A stretch of 25,481 nucleotides of DNA from Alphaproteobacteria bacterium (lineage in GTDB: Bacteria; Pseudomonadota; Alphaproteobacteria; Rhizobiales; Beijerinckiaceae): contig RFXE01000002.1 of NCBI GenBank assembly GCA_009921785.1, forward strand, positions 1 through 25,481, in the 5' to 3' direction. This document shows, one piece after another, positions 15,954-22,788 of the stretch (position 1 is the first letter of the stretch; the number at the start of each line of letters is the position of its first letter). Under the pieces are notes generated by a model that did no database searches, was not told the DNA's origin, and worked only from the letters and a program-made list of their open reading frames with translations. Made by a program: the position numbers and the translations under genes.

Positions 15954-16259
15954 TCAATGCGTCCAGGAGCCGATCCGGTTTGATTTGAAATTGTCCGAAT
16001 AGGACATCGTGCGCCGCTTTGCTTCTTGCGGCTCTTCAACTTGAGCCACAATGCCGTGCCGTGCGGCATAGGCAATCGCGTCTTCGCGGCTCGCAAACCA
16101 CAATTTGACCTGGGTCTGCATATCGACAGTGCCCGACCAGCCCATAAGCGGATCGACCTGTCCAGGATGTTCCGGTGTAAATTCCAGAAGCCAGCGGTCG
16201 GATTTCGCCTTGCCAGACTGCATGGCGGTTTTGGCGGGGCGAGAAATACGGGCCGTCAT
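15954..16259 (-). CDS. NADH-quinone oxidoreductase accessory subunit, NDUFS4 (18 kDa / AQDQ) family
   Basis: A small complex I accessory subunit found in alphaproteobacteria and mitochondria, helping assemble the NADH-oxidising arm. The 101-residue protein has the family pattern: an N-terminal RISRPAKTAMQSGKAKSDRW, then LEFTPEHPGQVDPLMGWSGTVDMQTQVKLWFASREDAIAYAARHG, ending in the hallmark SYSDNFKSNRIGSWTH. ATG 16259 follows GGGATGA. It is encoded away from the main nuo operon, as is usual, and lies between tRNA-Pro (32 bases upstream) and tRNA-Arg on the same strand, so its expression may come partly from a tRNA promoter. Confidence 0.93.
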   Translation of the reverse strand: MTARISRPAKTAMQSGKAKSDRWLLEFTPEHPGQVDPLMGWSGTVDMQTQVKLWFASREDAIAYAARHGIVAQVEEPQEAKRRTMSYSDNFKSNRIGSWTH

Positions 16260-16290
16260 CGCAAATCATCCCTCAATCAACTTTGCCCAT

Positions 16291-16367
16291 TGGTCGGGGC
16301 TGCAAGATTTGAACTTGCGACCCTCTGCTCCCAAAGCAGATGCGCTACCAGACTGCGCTAAGCCCCG
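16291..16367 (-). tRNA. tRNA-Pro (anticodon TGG)
   Basis: On the minus strand the acceptor CGGGGCT (16367-16361) pairs with AGCCCCG (16301-16295). The anticodon stem TCTGC/GCAGA encloses TTTGGGA, giving TGG for proline. The T arm is GCAAGTTCAAATCTTGC, the discriminator is A, and CCA is encoded at 16293-16291. It is divergent from the ABC-F gene; the 123 bases between them hold no recognisable element. Confidence 0.96.
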
Positions 16368-16490
16368 GTACCAATGCGCGAAGAAGGGTTTATGTCCTGT
16401 CGCGCGATCCTTCAAGGCGTTTCTTACAATAATGGTGAACTCTTCTCATGCCTTGCACCCTCGCCCCTGATCGTCCAAGACACGCCAACC

Positions 16491-18353
16491 ATGCTCATTC
16501 TCAACGATCTCACCTATCGCCTTGGGGCCAGAACCCTCTTCGACAAGGCCTCGGCGACCATTCCAACTGGCGCGCGGGTTGGTTTTGTCGGACGTAATGG
16601 GACGGGCAAAACAACGCTTTTTCGCCTAATACGTGGTGAAATAGGGCCAGAATCGGGTGAAATCCAACTTTCGCGTGGTTTCCGGATTGGCTCGGTTGCG
16701 CAGGAAGCGCCCGGAGGTCCGGAGAGCTTGATCGAAACCGTGCTTGCCGCCGACAAGGAACGCACCGCCCTTCTCGCCGAGGCAGAGACCGCAAAAGATC
16801 CCCACCGGATTTCCGAAATTCACATTCGCCTCGCCGATATTGGCGCCCATGCCGCTCCCGCGCGGGCGGCCTCCGTGCTTCATGGTCTCGGATTTGATGC
16901 CGACGCGCAGAATCGGCCCTGCTCGGCTTTTTCCGGCGGCTGGCGGATGCGCGTCGCGCTTGCGGCGGTTCTTTTCTCCGAGCCTGATCTGCTGCTGCTC
17001 GACGAGCCGACCAACTATCTCGATCTCGAAGGCACATTGTGGCTGATGGATTATCTCGCCCGTTATCCGCATACGGTGATCGTCATCAGCCATGATCGTG
17101 ATCTGCTCAATCAGTCGGTTGACCAGATCATGCATCTCTCGGAAGGCAAATTGCGCCTCTACAAAGGCGGCTATGACAGTTTCGAAAAGCAGCGCGCGGA
17201 AGATCAGGAAGTCCAAGTGCGCTTTGCCAAGAAGCAGGCGGAAGAGCGCAAACATTTAGAAGCGTTTATTACCCGCTTTAAAGCCAAAGCTTCCAAAGCT
17301 CGACAAGCACAATCACGTGTAAAGCGTCTTGAGAAACTCAAAACAATCACACCCATCATCGAAAGCGATGTTCTGCCTTTCGATTTCCCCTCGCCTGAGA
17401 GACCGCTATCGCCACCCCTTGTTGCGATGGAAGGTGTCAGCGTCGGTTATCAAGACAAACCCGTTCTATCTCGTTTATCACTTTCGATCGCTGATGATGA
17501 TCGCATTGGTCTTCTGGGCTCAAATGGTAATGGCAAATCAACTTTTGCAAAACTTGTTGGCGGACGTCTTGATCCACTGTCGGGAACAATAAGAAAATCA
17601 TCCAAAATGACGGTCGCTTATTTTGCGCAACACCAGCTGGATGAGCTGACACCAACAGGCACGCCCTATACCCATATTCGCGCTTTGATGCCCGACCTAA
17701 CCGAAGCGCAAACCCGCGCGCGCGTTGCGCGGATTGGTTTCTCGGGCTCGCGCGCCGATACGCCTGTCACATCGCTTTCTGGAGGTGAAAAAGCACGCCT
17801 TCTCATGGGTATTGCAACGTTGCACGGGCCCCATCTTCTCATCCTCGATGAGCCGACCAATCATCTTGATATTGATTCACGCGTCGCCCTGATGGATGCC
17901 ATCAATGATTATGATGGCGCGATCATTTTGATTTCACATGATCGATTTTTATTAGAATCATGCGCCGACCGCTTGTGGTTTGTGGGTGACGGCACAGTCA
18001 AACCGTTTGATGGCGATCTCGATGCCTATCGTGCCAAAGTGCTTGAAACGCCGTCTTCCCCAAAATCAGAGCGTAAGGCGACGGGTCCTGATGAACGGGA
18101 AACATCAAAACCAAATAAGAAATCAAATCCGGGAATCATCAGAAAAAAAATCGAAGCAACCGAACAACGAATGCAAAAAATCAGCGATTTGATCGCGCGC
18201 GTTGATGCCGTTCTTGCCGATCCCGATACGTTCAAGAAAGACCCTGAGAAGGCCGCCACATTATCACGCCAACAGGCTGAGCTTCACGCCAATCTTGCAA
18301 CGGCGGAAGAGGAATGGCTTGAACTGACAAATGAGCTTGAAAGCAGCACATAG
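16491..18353 (+). CDS. ABC-F family ATPase (Uup/YheS-like ribosome-associated protein)
   Basis: A soluble tandem ATPase without membrane segments; ABC-F proteins act on ribosomes to relieve stalled or problematic translation. From ATG 16491 it has 620 residues. Domain 1 has Walker A GRNGTGKTT (34-42), signature SGGWRMRVALA, and LLLLDEPTNYLDLEG. A basic linker follows (EERKHLEAFITRFKAKASKARQAQSRVKRLEKL). Domain 2 has GSNGNGKST, SGGEKARLLMG and LLILDEPTNHLDIDSRVAL. The C-terminus, from about residue 545, is a Lys/Glu-rich coiled coil as in Uup-type proteins (KKIEATEQRMQKISDLIARVD). An upstream ATG at 16374 would add 39 residues unlike any ABC-F N-terminus. The later part looks more AT-rich in codon choice than the first 700 bases. 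Confidence 0.93.
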   Translation: MLILNDLTYRLGARTLFDKASATIPTGARVGFVGRNGTGKTTLFRLIRGEIGPESGEIQLSRGFRIGSVAQEAPGGPESLIETVLAADKERTALLAEAETAKDPHRISEIHIRLADIGAHAAPARAASVLHGLGFDADAQNRPCSAFSGGWRMRVALAAVLFSEPDLLLLDEPTNYLDLEGTLWLMDYLARYPHTVIVISHDRDLLNQSVDQIMHLSEGKLRLYKGGYDSFEKQRAEDQEVQVRFAKKQAEERKHLEAFITRFKAKASKARQAQSRVKRLEKLKTITPIIESDVLPFDFPSPERPLSPPLVAMEGVSVGYQDKPVLSRLSLSIADDDRIGLLGSNGNGKSTFAKLVGGRLDPLSGTIRKSSKMTVAYFAQHQLDELTPTGTPYTHIRALMPDLTEAQTRARVARIGFSGSRADTPVTSLSGGEKARLLMGIATLHGPHLLILDEPTNHLDIDSRVALMDAINDYDGAIILISHDRFLLESCADRLWFVGDGTVKPFDGDLDAYRAKVLETPSSPKSERKATGPDERETSKPNKKSNPGIIRKKIEATEQRMQKISDLIARVDAVLADPDTFKKDPEKAATLSRQQAELHANLATAEEEWLELTNELESST

Positions 18354-18363
18354 TTCGCTCTTG

Positions 18364-18380
18364 AAGGCTTATGCCTTTTT
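18364..18380 (+). terminator. small intrinsic-terminator-like hairpin after the ABC-F gene
   Basis: AAGGC-TTAT-GCCTT followed by a run ending in five T residues lies 11 bases after the ABC-F stop. The 5-pair stem is short, so termination may be partial. It overlaps the end of the convergent holC coding region, whose last codons lie on the other strand. Confidence 0.35.
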
Positions 18381-18821
18381 CTCCCAGCGGCCTTGGTCGT
18401 TCTGTTGCCAATAGGTCGCCGCAAGTCCTTTATCGCGGATATCCTTCCACTGACTGCGTGCGTTTTCGAGCGCGACGGTCTCATTGCCATCGAACAGAAC
18501 CACAATGCGTTCATAGGCATCGGGACTTTCAGGTAATGCCGCGCCATCAATATGGAATGACACTTGAGGCTCATTGAGATCAGGTTCGTCAATTGCAATC
18601 ACAATCGCTTCCTCGCCTGGCCCCGCATGAGCTGCTAACGCATGGGTGAGAAAACTCTCTTCGCGATAGGACCAGAGATGTTCATCAAGTGCGGTCGCGC
18701 GCTCTGCATTCACTGTACGGACAACCGCACGCCAACCACGCTCGCGAGTTTTTTCAAGAAGAGAAGGCAAGACCTGATCAAGTGGCTGTCGTTCAAGATG
18801 ATAAAACAAAATCTCAGTCAT
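18369..18821 (-). CDS. holC: DNA polymerase III subunit chi
   Basis: Clamp-loader accessory subunit that contacts single-strand-binding protein at the replication fork. The 150-residue protein starts TEILFYHLERQPLDQVLPSLLEKTRERGWRAVV and contains the family segments LDEHLWSYREESFLTHALA, DGNETVALENARSQWKDIRDKG and a C-terminal YWQQNDQGRWEKKA. It follows pepA by 32 bases on the same strand; pepA-holC is a widely conserved proteobacterial pair. The stop lies inside the small terminator-like hairpin of the opposing ABC-F gene. Confidence 0.93.
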   Translation of the reverse strand: MTEILFYHLERQPLDQVLPSLLEKTRERGWRAVVRTVNAERATALDEHLWSYREESFLTHALAAHAGPGEEAIVIAIDEPDLNEPQVSFHIDGAALPESPDAYERIVVLFDGNETVALENARSQWKDIRDKGLAATYWQQNDQGRWEKKA

Positions 18822-18853
18822 GATGATGATGCTTCAGCGAGACTGAAAACGCT

Positions 18854-20380
18854 TCAATCCCGCTCTTCGTAATAATCAGCGACAAGTCGATCAAGCAGAC
18901 GAACACCCCAACCCGAGGCCCAGCTCTTATTGATATCCGTTTCGGGGGAGGACATAGCGGTGCCCGCGATATCAAGATGGACCCATGGTGTATCGCCAAC
19001 AAACCGCTTGAGGAATTGCGCGGCGGTAATCGAACCACCAAAACGCCCACCCGTGTTCTTCATATCGGCGAATTTTGAATCGATCATTTTGTCGTAAACG
19101 GCACCGAGTGGCAGGCGCCATACGGTTTCACCCGTCGCTTGTCCTGCTGCATTTAAACGTTCAGCAAGCGTATCATCATTTGAAAATAATCCGGCATGTT
19201 CTTGGCCAAGCGCGATCAAAATCGCGCCCGTTAAAGTCGCAAGATCGATCATGAATGAAGGCTTATAGTTTTCCTTCACATACCAAAGCACGTCACCCAA
19301 AACGAGACGGCCTTCAGCATCCGTGTTGATAATTTCGATTGTCTGACCTGAAAGCGAGGTTACGATATCGCCCGGACGTTGCGCATTGCCATCAGGCATA
19401 TTCTCGACAAGTCCAATCGCACCGATCGCATTAACTTTTGCTTTCCGCGCGGCCAGCGCGTGCATAAGGCCGACAACGCAGGCAGCACCCGCCATATCGC
19501 CCTTCATATCTTCCATGCCTTGCGCAGGCTTAATCGAAATACCGCCGGTGTCGAACACAACGCCCTTGCCGATAAAGGCGACGGGTTGTGCCTTGGCACC
19601 CTTTTTCGCTTTGGCGCCATTCCAGCGCATGATGACGACGCGGCTTTCTTTTTCAGAGCCCTGTCCAACGCCCAAAAGCGCGCGCATGCCTATTTTGGCC
19701 AATTGCTTTTCATCAAGAATGGTAATTTCAACGCCGAGCTTTTCGAGCTCCTTCGCACGTTTAGCAAATTCGACGGGATCGAGAACATTCGGCGGTTCAT
19801 TAACGAGATCGCGCGCAAGAACCACACCCGAACCAACTGCTTCGCGTGACCGAACCGCACGCTTAGCGCCATTCGGATCTTCAACGTGAATGGTTACTGA
19901 CACAGGCGTATCAGCCTTATCGCCATCGCCTGCCTCACGCTTTTTCGCTTTGTATTTGTGAAACCGATAATGGCGTAACCGTAAGCCCAAAGCGATATCG
20001 GCCGCAGCCTCAGGATCAGCGCGCCATTTCGATGGGCCTTCCATCAAAATCGAAGCGGCACTGGCTGAACCCAGAATCGAAGCGATGACACCGCCAAGAC
20101 GAACATTATCCGCCTTCGCTTGTTCCTCTTCATTGCCTAAACCAACAATCACGAGGCGATCCGCTTCGACCCCTTGCGGCGCGGGAATGACGAGCGTCGA
20201 GCGCTCTTTACCTTTGAACTTTTCTGCCTCGACCGCACGCTTTACGGTTCCGGCGCCCGCTGTTCCGATGAGCTTCCTTGTCGCGGCGCTTAGGTCCAGA
20301 TCACTCCCCATAAACAGGACCAAAGTCCCTGTTTTATCCAAAACCGGTGAAGCGAAGCCAATCTTGAGCGCGGCAGCCAT
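18854..20380 (-). CDS. pepA: leucyl aminopeptidase (M17 family)
   Basis: Dizinc/manganese cytosolic aminopeptidase releasing N-terminal residues from peptides. The 508-residue protein has an N-terminal macro-like domain and a C-terminal catalytic domain with GKGVVFDTGGISIKPAQGMEDMKGDMAGAA (metal-binding Lys and Asp residues), the hallmark NTDAEGRL at about 350-357, and WVHLDIAGTAMS near the end. An alanine- and lysine-rich insertion in the inter-domain region (YRFHKYKAKKREAGDGDKAD) is seen. ATG 20380 is preceded by GGGAGAG at good spacing. It is divergent from lptF, the standard proteobacterial arrangement, and leads into holC. Confidence 0.95.
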   Translation of the reverse strand: MAAALKIGFASPVLDKTGTLVLFMGSDLDLSAATRKLIGTAGAGTVKRAVEAEKFKGKERSTLVIPAPQGVEADRLVIVGLGNEEEQAKADNVRLGGVIASILGSASAASILMEGPSKWRADPEAAADIALGLRLRHYRFHKYKAKKREAGDGDKADTPVSVTIHVEDPNGAKRAVRSREAVGSGVVLARDLVNEPPNVLDPVEFAKRAKELEKLGVEITILDEKQLAKIGMRALLGVGQGSEKESRVVIMRWNGAKAKKGAKAQPVAFIGKGVVFDTGGISIKPAQGMEDMKGDMAGAACVVGLMHALAARKAKVNAIGAIGLVENMPDGNAQRPGDIVTSLSGQTIEIINTDAEGRLVLGDVLWYVKENYKPSFMIDLATLTGAILIALGQEHAGLFSNDDTLAERLNAAGQATGETVWRLPLGAVYDKMIDSKFADMKNTGGRFGGSITAAQFLKRFVGDTPWVHLDIAGTAMSSPETDINKSWASGWGVRLLDRLVADYYEERD

Positions 20381-20454
20381 GAAACTCTCCCGATAATCGC
20401 GTAAATCCCTCGGTCATCACACCCCGCGCGCAAGACAAAGCTTGATCTTGCAGG

Positions 20455-20498
20455 GGCGACCTTGCTAGCTCTGCATCAATCAGGTCGCCTCTGCAAGG
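20455..20498 (+). promoter_or_regulatory. overlapping inverted repeats in the pepA-lptF intergenic region
   Basis: GGCGACCT (20455-20462) is mirrored by AGGTCGCC (20482-20489), and the overlapping CCTTGC (20460-20465) by GCAAGG (20493-20498). The two pairings cannot form at the same time, so in RNA they would be alternative hairpins in the lptF leader. A third pair, GCAAGA/TCTTGC, lies just upstream at about 20430-20451. Function is unknown. Confidence 0.35.
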
Positions 20499-20523
20499 CG
20501 TCCGGCCAGGTAAGGCGCTCTTT

Positions 20524-21678
20524 ATGTCGTTGATCGACCGCTATCTCATTCGCCAGATTGGCGTGACGAGCATTTGGGCCTTATTTGCCCTATCCGGCGT
20601 TATATGGATCAGCCAGGCGCTCCACGACATTGACCTGATGACGACCCAAGGGCAGTCGGTTCTCAAGTTTCTGATAATGACGATTTTGACCCTGCCGTCC
20701 ATGGCCGCCATAATTGCCCCGGTAGCTCTGCTGATAGGCCTCATCGTGACACTGAACCGTTTGAATGCTGAGAGCGAATTGGCCGTTCTCGCTTCGGCCG
20801 GCATATCGTCTTTTCGCCTCTTAAAGCCGCTTGTCATCGCTGCCTTTGTTGCTGCACTTTTTACGGGCACTCTGACACTCAAACTAATGCCCGAAAGCAT
20901 GCAACTTTGGCGTTTGATGATCACGCAAATCCGCTCTGATTTTCTGACCAAAATCATCAAGGCGGGTCGTTTTAACGAGCTCGAAGCAAATGTCATTTTC
21001 CATTATCGAGAGCGCGCAGGTGATACACTTTTAGGTTTATTCATTCAGGACAAACGCGACCGAGACCTCATTCTCGTTTATGTTGCGGAACGCGGACGGA
21101 TTGTGAATGGCGCTTCTGGAAATTATCTCGTTCTCGAAAATGGCAGCGTGCAACGTGAAACGCCGCGTAATCGCGATGCCAGCATCGTTGCCTTTCAACG
21201 CTACGCGCTGGATCTTACGCAACTCGCACCGGGAAATGGAGAATTAACATTCTCTCCGCATGAGCGCTTATCCGATGACCTTATGAAAGCCTATCTCTCC
21301 GGGCGGGAAACAAGCGCTGAATTACTCCGCATAGAAACGGAGCTTGCAGACCGCTTTGCTACACCTCTTTACGTCTTTCCTTTTGCCTGTCTTGCGCTCG
21401 GATTTCTCGGACGCCCCCGTTCGACCCGAGCTCATCGCATGAATGCAGTTCTTTATACGATTGCAGGGGCGGCCATAATTCGTGTCGCAGGTTTTGTCTT
21501 CATCGTGAATGGCAAAGATCTTCCCTTTTATCTCTTTGGGGCAATTGCCTTTCCGCTCGTATGCGCTCTTATCATTTTTATCTTTGACGCACTCTTTGGA
21601 CATAGAATAGCGCGTAGTTCGGTCTTTCCTTTCTTTAGTCGAAACGCCATGCCCTCGCCTTCGGGACGCGCGTCATGA
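20524..21678 (+). CDS. lptF: LPS export ABC transporter permease LptF
   Basis: Inner-membrane permease of the LptB2FG complex that extracts lipopolysaccharide and pushes it onto the periplasmic bridge. The 384-residue protein has the family layout: two N-terminal membrane helix pairs (IWALFALSGVIWISQALHDIDL, MTILTLPSMAAIIAPVALLIGLIVTLNRLNAESEL), a large periplasmic beta-jellyroll domain (about residues 130-265) and C-terminal helices (FATPLYVFPFACLALGFLGRP onward). ATG 20524 has AAGG upstream. It overlaps lptG by 4 bases (ATGA), so the two permeases are probably made in equal amounts. Confidence 0.93.
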   Translation: MSLIDRYLIRQIGVTSIWALFALSGVIWISQALHDIDLMTTQGQSVLKFLIMTILTLPSMAAIIAPVALLIGLIVTLNRLNAESELAVLASAGISSFRLLKPLVIAAFVAALFTGTLTLKLMPESMQLWRLMITQIRSDFLTKIIKAGRFNELEANVIFHYRERAGDTLLGLFIQDKRDRDLILVYVAERGRIVNGASGNYLVLENGSVQRETPRNRDASIVAFQRYALDLTQLAPGNGELTFSPHERLSDDLMKAYLSGRETSAELLRIETELADRFATPLYVFPFACLALGFLGRPRSTRAHRMNAVLYTIAGAAIIRVAGFVFIVNGKDLPFYLFGAIAFPLVCALIIFIFDALFGHRIARSSVFPFFSRNAMPSPSGRAS

Positions 21679-22763
21679 CCCAATCATTTTCAGTTCTCTT
21701 CCGATATTTTTTCAAAAAATTCAGCGTCTCGATCTTAACAGTCTTTGGAATCGCTTCTGCTCTCGTCTTTATTCTCGATCTCATTGAATTGACCCGCATA
21801 GCCAATGATGCATCCGCCGGTGCGCTGACTCTTGCGGCTGAATTGGCTTTGATGCGCACGCCTTCTGTTGCCGAACAGGTCTTGCCCTTTGCGGCGTTAT
21901 TCGGCGGACTATTCGCATTTCTAGCGCTCGCGCGGAGCCGCGAATTGGTCGTGGTCAGAGCAGCGGGGATGTCGGTCTGGCAAATGATCACGCCGCCGAT
22001 TTTGGCCGCCCTATTTGTTGGCGCACTGGGGACGCTAGTGCTCAATCCCGTCTCGGCGTTGCTTAAGTCCCAAGCTGACACGATTATGGCGCGCGCTAAT
22101 ACGGACGATCAGCCCACAAAGCCCAAAAACATCTGGCTGAGGCAAAAGAATGTGGATGGCGAGGCGATCATCCGGGCGGACGTCGTCGATCTCGAATCCG
22201 GGGACTTCCGGGGAATGACCGTTTTCGAATTTGACCGTTCCGGCCAGTTTATTCACAGGGTCGAGGCCCCGAATGGCCATCTAGACGACGGTCTCTGGCT
22301 CTTGCGTCAAGCGCGGGTTCTCTCGCCGGGGACCGCACCGGAACGACACGATACCTATGAGCTCGCGACCTATCTGACGCGAGATCAAGTGCGGCAATCG
22401 CTCTCTGAGCCCGATACGATTTCGGTCTATGATCTACCCAGTTGGGCCCGTGCGACGGCGGTCGCTGGCCTTGATGCAACAAGATATCTTCAACAATTTC
22501 AATTGCTTATTGCCAAGCCTGCGGTCCTGGCCGCGATGCTGATGATCGCTGCGACAGTCAGTTTGCGGTTTGCGCGGACGGGGATCCGGCCTTTATCGAT
22601 CCTTGGCGGGATCGGTGGCGGCTTTGCCTTTTATGTTTTTGCCAAAGTGGCGGGCGATTTCGGATCGAATGGATTGCTTAACCCTATTGTTGCTTCTTTC
22701 CTCCCGCCCCTCTCTACATGTTTGCTCTGCACCCTCGTCTTGCTGTATCTTGAAGACGGATGA
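21675..22763 (+). CDS. lptG: LPS export ABC transporter permease LptG
   Basis: Second permease of LptB2FG. The 362-residue protein begins with a membrane helix (FKKFSVSILTVFGIASALVFILDLIELTR), followed by LALMRTPSVAEQVLPFAALFGGLFAFLALARSRELVVVRAAGMS, which contains the coupling region, then a periplasmic beta domain (about 130-260), and ends with helices containing LRFARTGIRPLSILGGIGGGFAFYVFAKVAGDFGSNG, a strong LptG signature. Its end overlaps the possible early TTG start of lptD. Base composition is visibly richer in GC from about 21930 to 22650 than in lptF or lptD. Confidence 0.93.
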   Translation: MTQSFSVLFRYFFKKFSVSILTVFGIASALVFILDLIELTRIANDASAGALTLAAELALMRTPSVAEQVLPFAALFGGLFAFLALARSRELVVVRAAGMSVWQMITPPILAALFVGALGTLVLNPVSALLKSQADTIMARANTDDQPTKPKNIWLRQKNVDGEAIIRADVVDLESGDFRGMTVFEFDRSGQFIHRVEAPNGHLDDGLWLLRQARVLSPGTAPERHDTYELATYLTRDQVRQSLSEPDTISVYDLPSWARATAVAGLDATRYLQQFQLLIAKPAVLAAMLMIAATVSLRFARTGIRPLSILGGIGGGFAFYVFAKVAGDFGSNGLLNPIVASFLPPLSTCLLCTLVLLYLEDG

Positions 22764-22788
22764 ACGACTTACAGAGCGAACGCACGCT

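Noticed and set aside
16374..16490. An N-terminal extension of the ABC-F protein starting at ATG 16374.
   Set aside because: It begins seven bases from the tRNA-Pro gene and lacks ABC-F character; ATG 16491 starts exactly at the first ATPase domain.
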